This document shows positions 9,217 through 17,254 of a DNA stretch of 64,000 nt, one piece after another. Numbering within the stretch: position 1 is the stretch's first letter; the number at the start of each line of letters is the position of its first letter. Made by a program: the position numbers and the translations under genes. Source of the stretch: JACRLW01 sp046349595 (lineage in GTDB: Bacteria > Planctomycetota > UBA1135 > UBA2386); the NCBI GenBank assembly GCA_046349595.1, contig JAXMCA010000002.1, forward strand, positions 558,001-622,000. The letters are read 5' to 3'. A model generated the notes under the pieces. The model worked only from the letters and a program-made list of their open reading frames with translations, did not search any database and was not told the origin of the DNA.

Positions 9217-11535
9217 TCACGGCACGAACAGGAACTCGCTGGTGTTGAACAGCGCGCGGCACAGGGCGGCGAGCCCGTGCACGCGAACCAGGGCGACGCT
9301 CGACATGGACTCCTCGGCATCGGGCCCGCGCTGCAGCGCGAGCTCGAAGGCCCGCGCGACCTGCGCCGCCGGCGCATCCCCCGCCTCACGCCGCACCCGC
9401 TCCGCGAACAGCTCGGCCTGCTGGAGCACGAAGGGGCTGTTCAGCAGCGCGAGCGCCTGCAGTGGTGTCGTGGAACGCACGCGTTGCGGCATCGGCTGGC
9501 CCGCGTCCGGGCAGTCGAAGCTGCCGAAGGTCGCGTCCCGCTCCATGCGCACCACCTTCGCGTAGACCATGCGACGGAATTCGTTTGGTCCGAAGCTGCG
9601 CTTGGGTTCGTAGACGCGCACGTAGTTGTCGTTCGGCTCGAAGAAGTCGAAGCCGGGACCACCCATGCGCAGATCCAGCGCTCCGGACACGGCGAGGATG
9701 CCGTCGCGGATCACCTCGGCGTGCGCGCGGCGCGCCGGGTAGCGCCACAGGAGTCGGCTCTGCGCATCGCGGGACTCGGCGAGTTCGTCGCGCACCGCGC
9801 TCGACCGGCGGTAGGCGTCCGACATCACGATCGCCTTCTCGACCGCACGGATCGACCAGCCGCCGTCGATCAATGTGCACGCGAGTTCGTCGAGCAGCGC
9901 GGGGACGAGCGGTGCTGCGCCATTGCGCCCGAAGTCGCTGGGTGTGGTCACCAGTCCCTGGCCGAAGTGCCACAGCCACAGCCGATTGGCCATCACGCGT
10001 GCGGTGCGCACGCGCGCCGGCCCGCAGAGCCAATACGCGAGAGCGGCGCGGCGCGTGGACTCCGCGGCGGCGTCCGCCACGGTCATCGCGCCGATGGACG
10101 CGATCGCGCCAGGAGCCACCGCGTCGAGCGGCTGCATCGGGTCGCCGCGCTTGAGCAGGTGCGTCGGTTCGGGATCCGTGAAGCTGCCCACGTAACCCGC
10201 GGGTGCCGCCGTGAGCTGGGCCAGCTCGGCGGCCAGCGCGCGTCGGTGCGCGGAGTCGTCACCGCCCACCTGCTTCGCACGGAGCGCAGCGTCCGCGACG
10301 GTCACGAACACACCGTCGTCGCCGGCGACCTCGATGCGGTAGCTCGTCGCGAGACGATCCGCGTAGCGGGCCTCACGGTCGCGAGCCCACACCACGCGAT
10401 CGACGCGCGCGGGGCGCGGCAGGTCGATGCGAAGCCACCCGGCGCCGGACTCGTTCGAGATCCAGCTGTGGGCGTTGCCGTAGCGGCCGTCGTTGAGGTG
10501 TTCGACGCGATGGATCGCGTAGCCCGGCAGCAGACTCGACGCGCTCGCGCTCGCGCCGGTGCTCGCCCGCGCGAGATCGAAGGACGGATCGTCGGGGCCG
10601 AAGACCTCGAGCTCGTCGATGCAGGGCTGCGCGCCGTCGTTGGTGGCGGTGATCGTCATCCGCACCGAGCGCGCGATGCGCGGCGCGAAGGTGTCGATCG
10701 ACAGGGTCGCATCGACCGGCGCATCGGCGCGCGACGCGAGAGCCGTGAGCTCGGCCTCGATCGCCGCGCGCCGCGCGACGCGCGACGCGTCGTGGTTGGC
10801 ATCGCGCAACGGCCGCTCGCCGTGGCGCACACCGGCGAACACCGCCGCGAGCCCGTAGAAGTCGCGCTGTGTGATCGGATCGAACTTGTGGTCGTGACAG
10901 CGCGCGCAGCCGACCGTCGCGCCGAGGAATGCTGCGCCGGTGGTGCCGACCATGTCGGCGATCTCGTTGGCGCGCTGCTCCGCCGTGAGACGCGGATCCG
11001 GACTCTTCACCGTGTCGGTGGGGCCAGCCACGAGGAATCCGGTGGCGGCATCCATGCCGATCGTGTCGCCGGCGAGTTGCGCGAGCACGAAACGGTCGAA
11101 GGGCATGTCGCCGTGGAAGGCGTCGATCACCCAGTCGCGGTACGGATAGGCGTTGGGCCGCGGCGTGTTGGTCTCGAAGCCGTCGGTGTCGGCGTAGCGC
11201 ACCACGTCGAGCCACTGCCGTGCGAGGTGTTCGGCATGGCGCGGCGACGCGAGCATGCTGTCGACGGTCGCCTCGTACCAGCGCGGATCTTCGGGATGCG
11301 CGTTCGCGACCTCCTCCGGCGACGGCGGCAGCCCCCACAGGTCGAGGTGCATGCGCCGCACCAGTGTGACGCGGTCGGCCTCGGCCGCGGGCGACACGCC
11401 TTGCGCCAGCATCGCGTCGCGCAGCAGTTCGTCGACCGTCCGCCCGCTCGCACGCAGCGGAGCATCCGCCCACTGCGGATCCTGTTGGGGCAGCGGCGCC
11501 GCCGACAGCAGCAGGGCGAGGACGAGGGAGGCCAT
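9217..11535 (-). CDS. DUF1549 and DUF1553 domain secreted protein (PSD1-type)
   Basis: A 772-residue exported protein with a signal peptide (MASLVLALLLSAAPLPQQ). Domain order is DUF1549 (about 30-235, with HLDLWGLPPSPEE, WLDVVRYADTDGFE and the haem-like CARCHDHKFDPI), a central jelly-roll-like region with RIEVAGDDG that resembles an F5/8 type C fold, then DUF1553 (about 450-770, with RVMANRLWLWHFG, TPSDFGRNG and TPLQALALLNSPF). Unlike many relatives it has no N-terminal PSCyt1 cytochrome domain. The pair with DUF1501 is thought to act in breakdown of complex extracellular substrates. The CxxCH motif suggests one covalently bound haem, not proven for the family. Confidence 0.93.
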   Translation of the reverse strand: MASLVLALLLSAAPLPQQDPQWADAPLRASGRTVDELLRDAMLAQGVSPAAEADRVTLVRRMHLDLWGLPPSPEEVANAHPEDPRWYEATVDSMLASPRHAEHLARQWLDVVRYADTDGFETNTPRPNAYPYRDWVIDAFHGDMPFDRFVLAQLAGDTIGMDAATGFLVAGPTDTVKSPDPRLTAEQRANEIADMVGTTGAAFLGATVGCARCHDHKFDPITQRDFYGLAAVFAGVRHGERPLRDANHDASRVARRAAIEAELTALASRADAPVDATLSIDTFAPRIARSVRMTITATNDGAQPCIDELEVFGPDDPSFDLARASTGASASASSLLPGYAIHRVEHLNDGRYGNAHSWISNESGAGWLRIDLPRPARVDRVVWARDREARYADRLATSYRIEVAGDDGVFVTVADAALRAKQVGGDDSAHRRALAAELAQLTAAPAGYVGSFTDPEPTHLLKRGDPMQPLDAVAPGAIASIGAMTVADAAAESTRRAALAYWLCGPARVRTARVMANRLWLWHFGQGLVTTPSDFGRNGAAPLVPALLDELACTLIDGGWSIRAVEKAIVMSDAYRRSSAVRDELAESRDAQSRLLWRYPARRAHAEVIRDGILAVSGALDLRMGGPGFDFFEPNDNYVRVYEPKRSFGPNEFRRMVYAKVVRMERDATFGSFDCPDAGQPMPQRVRSTTPLQALALLNSPFVLQQAELFAERVRREAGDAPAAQVARAFELALQRGPDAEESMSSVALVRVHGLAALCRALFNTSEFLFVP

Positions 11536-11594
11536 CGAGCGCGGGGGAGTGTAGCGCGCGAGCGCGAGGTCGCTGCGCCCACGTTCCCGCGCAC

Positions 11595-12503
11595 TCACGA
11601 TCCGAGCACGAGCGCGAGGCCGGGTGAGAACGCGAGTCCGACGCTCGCTCCGCTGTCGGGTTGGACCGTCTGGAAGTAGACCGAGAGGCCACACAGCGCC
11701 GACTGATTGGGGATCGCGAGTGGCACACGCGCTCCGGTGACCGAGAGCGGCACCGTGACCAAGGCGAGCGGTTGCACCAGGAGCGTTCCGCCGAAGGGAG
11801 TCGCGAGGTTGTCGGGCGCGAGCCCGGCGAGCAATGCGGCTTGAACGGCCGAACCCGCGGAGTTGCCGGCGACCAGGTCGATCGACGTGCCGAGCACGGG
11901 ATTGGCCGATGCGGTCAACGACGGGATGCCGAGCGTCCCGGCGTGACCGACGCCGTAGTTGCCCGCACTCGCCGGCAGGGCGACGAAGCTGCGGAAGCTC
12001 AGATCCCACACCGACAAGGCATTGGTGTCGTTCTGGAAGATCATGCCTGCCGCATAGCTGCCCGGCGCCTCGCCCCACCACGCGTAGGTCTGCGTGCCGG
12101 GCGCGGCCGACGACGACAGCCGGATGCCGAGCACCATTCCCGGCACGACCGGGATCGCGAAAGCACCGAGGTCGACGGCCAGTGTGCCGCGCGTGGCCGG
12201 AACCTGCGCCGGAGTGAAGGTCACCGATGCCAGCGTGGCACCGTTCGGAACTCCGCTCGCATCCGTCGCGACGATGCGCACCTCGAGGTTCTGGCTCGGC
12301 GTTCCGCGGTGATGGTTGATGTTGGCGATCTCGACCCCGGCGAGCAGGCCCGACATGCTCGACGTGAAGGTCTGCGTGACCGTCTGCGACGCCGTGACCT
12401 CGAGCCCATTGTTGACCACGGGGAGATAGGACTGGTCGACGCAGCCGCTCTGTGCGCAGAGACGTGCGGAGACCACCAGGATCACGGAGAGTACCGGGCG
12501 CAT
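11595..12503 (-). CDS. Secreted beta-rich protein with shared C-terminal module
   Basis: A 302-residue protein with a signal peptide (MRPVLSVILVVSARLCAQ). The N-terminal half is beta-rich, with TVTQTFTSSMSGLLAGVEIAN and RIVATDASGVPNGATLA, reminiscent of choice-of-anchor type repeats. From about residue 178 it carries the module described in the findings: GHAGTLGIPSLTASANPVLG, GNSAG, FGGTLLV, AIPNQSALCG and the tail FSPGLALVLGS. The same layout closes the nine-haem cytochrome at 29,851-32,172. No catalytic residues are recognisable. It lies upstream of the DUF1549/1553 gene on the same strand with a 59-bp gap, so co-transcription is possible but not shown. Confidence 0.72.
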   Translation of the reverse strand: MRPVLSVILVVSARLCAQSGCVDQSYLPVVNNGLEVTASQTVTQTFTSSMSGLLAGVEIANINHHRGTPSQNLEVRIVATDASGVPNGATLASVTFTPAQVPATRGTLAVDLGAFAIPVVPGMVLGIRLSSSAAPGTQTYAWWGEAPGSYAAGMIFQNDTNALSVWDLSFRSFVALPASAGNYGVGHAGTLGIPSLTASANPVLGTSIDLVAGNSAGSAVQAALLAGLAPDNLATPFGGTLLVQPLALVTVPLSVTGARVPLAIPNQSALCGLSVYFQTVQPDSGASVGLAFSPGLALVLGS

Positions 12504-12587
12504 GGGCGGGAATCGTAGCTGCGGCAGGTCGAAGCGGCCGATCCGTTCGCTTGCTCCGAGGTGGTGGTACCGCTCATCTCGCAGCCG

Positions 12588-13259
12588 ATGCCCGATCGAT
12601 CCCGCGACGTGACCGAGGGTCCACGCGCCCGCACGGTGCGCACCTCGGATGGACAGGTGCTGGAGGTCCCCGCCGCATGGGAGCTCCTCGCCCCCGGCGA
12701 CGCCACGCTCACGCGCCGTGTGAAGCAAGGCGGACCGAGCTGGACGGTGAGCGAGAAGAAGGGACGCAAGGTCTTCTCCCGCGGCGTGTGGGCTCCGGCG
12801 GAGCGCATCGCACAAGTGCGCGCCGAGCTCGACGCCGAACGCGCCGATCCCGCCTGGGGAAAGCGCCTGGCGGCTGGACGTGCGCGCCGCGAACGCGAGC
12901 AGGTCGACTACCAGGCCGAGTTCCACGCCGCGGTGCTGGCCTTCCTCGCCTTCCATCCTTGCCACGCCGCGCTGGCCGAGCGCATGGCCAAGGCGATCAC
13001 GGCCCATGCGACCCCGGTCGGCAGCGGCACCGTCGCGCGCACCGAGCGCATCCCGATCGCGGAGCGCGCCGAAGCGGCGACCATCGCCTGGCTGCGCCAC
13101 AACACCACCGGCTACGACGAGATGCGCATCGCACGGCGCAAGGGCGAACGCCGCGCGGTCCGGCGGCTCCTGGCGGAGACCTCGCGTGAGCTCCTCTCCG
13201 CATATCGCCGCGGCACGACGTCGGCGCCCTGCCCGCTCGAGCGTGCGCTCGGCGAATGA
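12588..13259 (+). CDS. DUF2293 domain protein
   Basis: A 223-residue soluble protein from the ATG at 12588; a GTG at 12561 in the same frame is an alternative. Two blocks mark the family: an N-terminal RRVKQGGPSWTVSEKKGRK segment and a C-terminal helical region with WLRHNTTGYDEMRIARRKG followed by a basic RRAVRRLLAE helix. DUF2293 occurs in bacteria and fungi and has no assigned function; the basic C-terminal helix would suit nucleic acid contact, which is only an inference. The gene is divergent from the secreted protein at 11,595 with 84 bp between the starts. Confidence 0.8.
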   Translation: MPDRSRDVTEGPRARTVRTSDGQVLEVPAAWELLAPGDATLTRRVKQGGPSWTVSEKKGRKVFSRGVWAPAERIAQVRAELDAERADPAWGKRLAAGRARREREQVDYQAEFHAAVLAFLAFHPCHAALAERMAKAITAHATPVGSGTVARTERIPIAERAEAATIAWLRHNTTGYDEMRIARRKGERRAVRRLLAETSRELLSAYRRGTTSAPCPLERALGE

Positions 13260-13304
13260 GGCGCGCACCACGCGTACTATCCGTCGCGAGTCCCCGCGAT
13301 CCCC

Positions 13305-13661
13305 ATGCCCGAAGCCCAAGCCCTTCCGCGTTGGCTGACCGTCATCCTGATCCTCGCCACCGCGGCGCCGCTGATCGCGATCCCCTACGCGGTGTCGAAG
13401 CTGGAGGAGATCCAGTCGCAGTTCCCCAAGCTCACCAACTCCCTGTTCTGGACGCAGGCCGGTGCCGCCCTGCTCGGCGTGGTCGGTGCGCTCGCCCTGC
13501 TGTGCGGCCGGCGCTTCGGGGTGTGGCTCGTGCTGCTCTCGGGTGCAGGGGTCGTCGGGGCGGACATCGTCTACGAGAGCTACCCTCACGCCGGTGCTGC
13601 AACGGCATTGACGACCGTGATCGCCCTCGGCGCACGCGCGAACTGGACGCGCCTGCGCTGA
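13305..13661 (+). CDS. Small membrane protein, unknown
   Basis: A 118-residue protein with three to four hydrophobic helices: about residues 10-29, 48-66, 71-87 and 95-110. Short charged loops separate them, and the first loop contains SKLEEIQSQFPKLTN. No family is recognised; the layout is that of small DoxX- or DUF-type bacterial membrane proteins. It sits 45 bp after the DUF2293 gene and 23 bp before the aminotransferase gene, all on the plus strand, so the three may be one transcript. Coding is supported by the clear hydrophobic periodicity and by the G/C bias at third positions. Confidence 0.6.
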   Translation: MPEAQALPRWLTVILILATAAPLIAIPYAVSKLEEIQSQFPKLTNSLFWTQAGAALLGVVGALALLCGRRFGVWLVLLSGAGVVGADIVYESYPHAGAATALTTVIALGARANWTRLR

Positions 13662-13684
13662 GCCAGTAGAGCGGTGGGCCGCTG

Positions 13685-14635
13685 ATGGCCCGCACCTACG
13701 ACCCCGTCCCGGATTCCGTCCGCGTCCCCTTCACCTGGCTCGACGGCGAATGCGTCCCCACCGACCGCGCGACGGTTCCGGTGATGACGCACACGCTGCA
13801 CTACGGACTCGGCGTCTTCGAGGGCATCCGCGCCTACGACGGCGCACTCGGCCCCGCCGTGTTCCGCCTCCGCGAGCACATCGCGCGCCTGTTCCGCTCG
13901 GCGGCGTTGTGCCGCATCGAGATCCCGTACACCGCCGAGGCTCTGTGTGCGGCGTGCGTCGAAACCCTGCAGCGCAACCAGCTCCGCGCCGGTTACCTCC
14001 GGCCCGTCGTGCTGGTCGACGACGGCAAGCGCGGACTCGGCGCGATGAACAACCGCACGCGCGTGGCGATCGCGACCTGGCCGTGGGGTCGTCTGCTCGG
14101 CGAGGAGGGCGTGCAGAACGGCATCCGCGCGCAGATCTCGTCGACCGTGCGGATGAGCGCGCGCTCCTTCCTGCCCAAGGGCAAGGTCAACGGCCAGTAC
14201 GTGAACTCGGTGCTCGCCAAGCGCTCCGCGATGCTCGCCGGCTACGAGGAGGCGATCCTGCTCGACGAGGACGGCTACGTCGCGGAAGCCACCGGCGAGA
14301 ACCTGTTCATGGTGCGCGACGGCGTGCTGATCACGCCGCCCTGCTCGCAGCCGATCCTCGAAGGCATCACCCGCGATGCGATCCTCACGCTCGCGCGCGC
14401 GACGGGGATCCCCGCACGCGAGGAGCGCTTCGCCAAGGATTCGCTGCTGATCGCCGACGAGGTGTTCCTCACCGGCACCGCAGCGGAGGTCACGCCGGTG
14501 CGGGAGATCGACGGCCACGTCATCGGCACGGGCCGGCGCGGCCCGATCACCGAGAAGCTGCAGTCGCGCTTCTTCGACGTCACCGCGGGCCGCGCACCCG
14601 AGCACGCGGGCTGGCTCACGACCTACCGCGTCTGA
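13685..14635 (+). CDS. ilvE: Branched-chain amino acid aminotransferase
   Basis: A 316-residue fold-type IV PLP enzyme that transfers the amino group between glutamate and the 2-oxo acids of leucine, isoleucine and valine. Seen in sequence: the start HTLHYGLGVFEGIRAY, the catalytic lysine K167 in KGKVNGQYVNS, EEAILLDEDGYVAEATGENLF (phosphate-binding region), ILEGITRDAIL and the LTGTAAEVTPVREIDG loop. The residue pattern fits IlvE better than D-amino-acid transaminase or aminodeoxychorismate lyase. Length matches the family (about 300-310). The stop overlaps the convergent EamA gene by 13 bp. Confidence 0.93.
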   Translation: MARTYDPVPDSVRVPFTWLDGECVPTDRATVPVMTHTLHYGLGVFEGIRAYDGALGPAVFRLREHIARLFRSAALCRIEIPYTAEALCAACVETLQRNQLRAGYLRPVVLVDDGKRGLGAMNNRTRVAIATWPWGRLLGEEGVQNGIRAQISSTVRMSARSFLPKGKVNGQYVNSVLAKRSAMLAGYEEAILLDEDGYVAEATGENLFMVRDGVLITPPCSQPILEGITRDAILTLARATGIPAREERFAKDSLLIADEVFLTGTAAEVTPVREIDGHVIGTGRRGPITEKLQSRFFDVTAGRAPEHAGWLTTYRV

Positions 14636-15510
14636 GCGCGATCCGGGCGCAGGGAGAGCGCCACGCTGCCGAGCACCAGCACCGCGCCGGCGATGGTCGA
14701 CGGTGCGAGCGGCTCGTCGCGCCACACGCTGCCGATCAGGAGCGCGAACACCGGGGTGATGTAGCTGATCGTGCTCAGCCGCACCGAGGACGAGTGGCGG
14801 AGGATCCAGTAGTAGAGGACGAAGGCCAACGCGGTCGCCACGACGGCGAGGTAGGCAGTCGCCAGGATCGCCGCGGTCGTCCAGCGCGCCGTCGAGAGGT
14901 CCTCGAAGGCGAGCGCGGCGATCGTCAGCAGGACGGCGCCGATGCCGAGCGCGTTGCGCGTGAGCAGCGTGGCGCTGGCACCCGCGCCGAAGCGCTTCAC
15001 GCAGGTCTGGGTGATCGCGCCGGCAAGCGGACTGGTCAGCAGCACCGCAGCGGCGCCCACGCTCCCCGCGCCACGCTCCCTCAGGTCGAAGAGGAACAGC
15101 AGCCCGAGCCCGAGGAAGCCGCCGACGAAGCCGAACACGTGCACGCGCCGCAACTTCTCGCCGAGGAACAGCGTTCCGCTGACCAGCATCAGCAGCGGGA
15201 ACACTCCCCAAAGCAGGGCCGTGATCCCCGAGGGCAGGTCGCGCTCGATGGTGTAGATCACGCCGTAGCTGTAGGCGACGTTGAAACAGCCCATCACCAG
15301 CGACAGCCACAGCGGCGGGTTCGCACCGCCCTCGACCCGCGCCGCGGAACGAGCGAACAGCGCGAGGGCCACGAAGGCGACGGCCACGCGAGTCGCCGCG
15401 GCCGTCAGCGGCGGCAGGTCGTGCACGCTGAGCGCGATCAACGACCAGGTCGTGCTCCAGATGATGCAGAGCAGGACGAAGGCGATGCGGATGCGGACGA
15501 GGCTGGCCAC
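14623..15510 (-). CDS. EamA/DMT-family transporter
   Basis: A 295-residue inner-membrane protein with ten hydrophobic helices in two EamA repeats of five. Typical blocks are LCIIWSTTWSLIALSV near the N-terminus, FNVAYSYGVIYTIERDLPSGITALLW at the end of repeat one, GLGLLFLF, and in repeat two LAFVLYYWILRHSSSVRLSTISYITPVFALL and WRDEPLAPSTIAGAVLVLGSVAL. The family exports metabolites and amino acids; the substrate is unknown. The GTG at 15510 is chosen because it gives a normal length; an ATG at 15609 in frame would add a 33-residue low-complexity extension overlapping the upstream gene. It is the last gene of a four-gene minus-strand cluster. Confidence 0.88.
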   Translation of the reverse strand: MASLVRIRIAFVLLCIIWSTTWSLIALSVHDLPPLTAAATRVAVAFVALALFARSAARVEGGANPPLWLSLVMGCFNVAYSYGVIYTIERDLPSGITALLWGVFPLLMLVSGTLFLGEKLRRVHVFGFVGGFLGLGLLFLFDLRERGAGSVGAAAVLLTSPLAGAITQTCVKRFGAGASATLLTRNALGIGAVLLTIAALAFEDLSTARWTTAAILATAYLAVVATALAFVLYYWILRHSSSVRLSTISYITPVFALLIGSVWRDEPLAPSTIAGAVLVLGSVALSLRPDRAQTR

Positions 15511-15569
15511 GCGGGGATTCGGGGCGGGAATCGAAGCGGACGGTCGCTCGTCGCGCGAGGGCGGCGCGG

Positions 15570-16469
15570 TCAATCCGCGTTCAGGCGCCCCTCCATCCCG
15601 ATCCACCACGCCATCGTGTAGCGCGCGTTGATCTCGCAGAGCGGGTGGAAGCGGTCGGAGCCACGCTCGTCGCGCCAGCGGAAGGCGTCGATGCAGAAGG
15701 GGCCGACGTAGCCGGCGCGGGACAGGGCGTCTGCCGCGGATGCGCCGGCGGCGTGCAGTGCGTCGGACTCCGACGGTGCGAGATCACCGGGGACCGCGGG
15801 GCGAGCCGATGCGAAGGCGCCGTCCTGGTTGGCGAGGCGGACCGGGCGACCGAAGGTCGCGCTCCCGTCCCCCGCCAGGAGTCCGTGCAGGGAGAAGTCG
15901 GCCGAGATCTCGACGAAGGGCTCGACGGCGAGACCGATTCCGTGCCCGGTGAAGGAGGCGGCGATCCAGGTCGTGGCCGCAGAGTTGAGATCCCGTGCGC
16001 ACAGGATCTTGCGCGATCTCCCGGCGAAGGAGAGGGCACGTTTGAGCACGAAACGACGGGACGGCTCGTCGCGAAGATGCCGCAGCACCTCGTCCGACTG
16101 CGTCGCGAATCGGGCGCCCGGAAGAGCCGGCCCGAGCGAGGCAGAGAACGAGCGGTGGTTGACGCGACGCAAGACCTCGACCGTCGGTGCCGGGGACGGC
16201 TCGATCCCGAGGGCGCGCAGCGTGGCCAGCGCCGAAGGTGTGGGGCACCAGCAGTCGCCGTCCCGTGGCTGCACAGCACCGAGGTCGTCGTGCGCGTCGA
16301 TCACGAAGACGGGATCACGCCCGCAGGTCCGCCGCATCGACTCACGCAGAACGCTCGCCCGCGCGCGCAACTCGGCGCGCATGTGCGACGAGCGCCGGTA
16401 GCCGGCATCGATCAGCTCGAGCTCCGCGTCGAGGTTCGCGACGAACACACGCGACGGCCGTTCAATCAT
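15570..16469 (-). CDS. ATP-grasp-like protein
   Basis: A 299-residue cytosolic protein. The centre has RFVLKRALSFAGRSRKI, which resembles the nucleotide-binding lysine strand of ATP-grasp ligases, followed by VEPFVEISADFSLHG (the hinge and second lysine/glutamate strand) and a C-terminal GPFCIDAFRWR plus HPLCEINARYTMAWW, where Glu and Asn would bind magnesium. ATP-grasp enzymes join a carboxylate to an amine or thiol. The substrate is unknown. The start overlaps the DUF455 stop by 8 bp, so translation is coupled. The pair of a ferritin-like protein and an ATP-grasp protein recalls peptide-modification loci, but no precursor peptide was found. Confidence 0.72.
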   Translation of the reverse strand: MIERPSRVFVANLDAELELIDAGYRRSSHMRAELRARASVLRESMRRTCGRDPVFVIDAHDDLGAVQPRDGDCWCPTPSALATLRALGIEPSPAPTVEVLRRVNHRSFSASLGPALPGARFATQSDEVLRHLRDEPSRRFVLKRALSFAGRSRKILCARDLNSAATTWIAASFTGHGIGLAVEPFVEISADFSLHGLLAGDGSATFGRPVRLANQDGAFASARPAVPGDLAPSESDALHAAGASAADALSRAGYVGPFCIDAFRWRDERGSDRFHPLCEINARYTMAWWIGMEGRLNAD

Positions 16470-17250
16470 CGCGCTCGCCGTAGGCCGCCAGTCGCTCGAG
16501 GAAGGCTTCGTCCATCCCCGCTTCGGCGCGGGCCGCGCGGTTGAGTGCCTTGCCCCGCATCATCGTCGGCGTGAGCGGAGTGACCAACTCGGCGCACCAG
16601 CGGTCGAAGTCGAGTCCGCCGGTGAAGCGGCGGAACCAGTCGACCGCGAAGCGCACGTGCGCGATCTCCTCGCGCTCGACCATGCGGTGGACCTTCGCCG
16701 CGCGCGTGTCGCCGACCGCCTCGAAGTCGCGGGCGCAGCGCGCCGCGTGATCGAGATTGCCCCCCTCGAGTCCGAGCCCCACCATCGCGACGAAGCGCAG
16801 CGCGGAGTCGCACTGCGACACGCGCTGCCAGAACCAGTCGCGCACCGGGAACTCGCCGAAGCGCGAGCCCAGGGCCTCGATGCAGGCGACGTAGGCGCGG
16901 GCGTGGCGGATCTCGTCCTGGCACAGCCGGAGCAGTCCGGCGCGGAAGTCCTGCGGCGCATCGGCGAAGGCGAGGATCGCCCATGCGAACAGCTCGGCCG
17001 CCTGCAGCTCGTGATGCGCCATCGCGTGCAGCATGCGAGCGCGCTTGCGCGGATCGCGCATCTCGACCGGGCGCAGCGAGCGCGGACTCTTCGCGACGAC
17101 CTCGAGGCCGGCTGGACGTCCCGGCCCGGCGATCCGCTCTGGCTGCGGCGAAGCACTCCAGTCCGTGGGAACCGGCGGCGGGTCGAACTTGTGCTCGAGC
17201 CGCGTGGCGAGCACGTAGTCGCGCGCCCAGTCCTCGACCGTGGCCGTCAT
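16462..17250 (-). CDS. DUF455 ferritin-like protein
   Basis: A 262-residue helical protein of the DUF455 family, a ferritin-like di-iron group related to MiaE-type hydroxylases. The metal ligands are probably in HHELQAAELFAWAILAF (EXXH type), CQDEIRHARAYVACIEALG and MVEREEIAHVRFAVDWFRRF, which supply the carboxylates and histidines of the four-helix bundle. The longer possible N-terminus overlaps the upstream CPR gene, so the ATG at 17250 was chosen; it leaves a 4-bp gap to that gene's stop. The reaction is unknown for the family; oxygen-dependent oxidation of a small molecule or RNA base is an inference from MiaE. Confidence 0.87.
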   Translation of the reverse strand: MTATVEDWARDYVLATRLEHKFDPPPVPTDWSASPQPERIAGPGRPAGLEVVAKSPRSLRPVEMRDPRKRARMLHAMAHHELQAAELFAWAILAFADAPQDFRAGLLRLCQDEIRHARAYVACIEALGSRFGEFPVRDWFWQRVSQCDSALRFVAMVGLGLEGGNLDHAARCARDFEAVGDTRAAKVHRMVEREEIAHVRFAVDWFRRFTGGLDFDRWCAELVTPLTPTMMRGKALNRAARAEAGMDEAFLERLAAYGERDD

Positions 17251-17254
17251 CGAC

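Noticed and set aside
7179..9248. 689-residue plus-strand frame antisense to the DUF1501 gene
   Set aside because: Shadow of the DUF1501 gene; no signal sequence or motif.
9277..11679. 800-residue plus-strand frame antisense to the DUF1549/1553 gene
   Set aside because: Arg/Gly/Ala-rich, low-complexity translation typical of the antisense of GC-rich genes; the minus-strand protein has clear family motifs.
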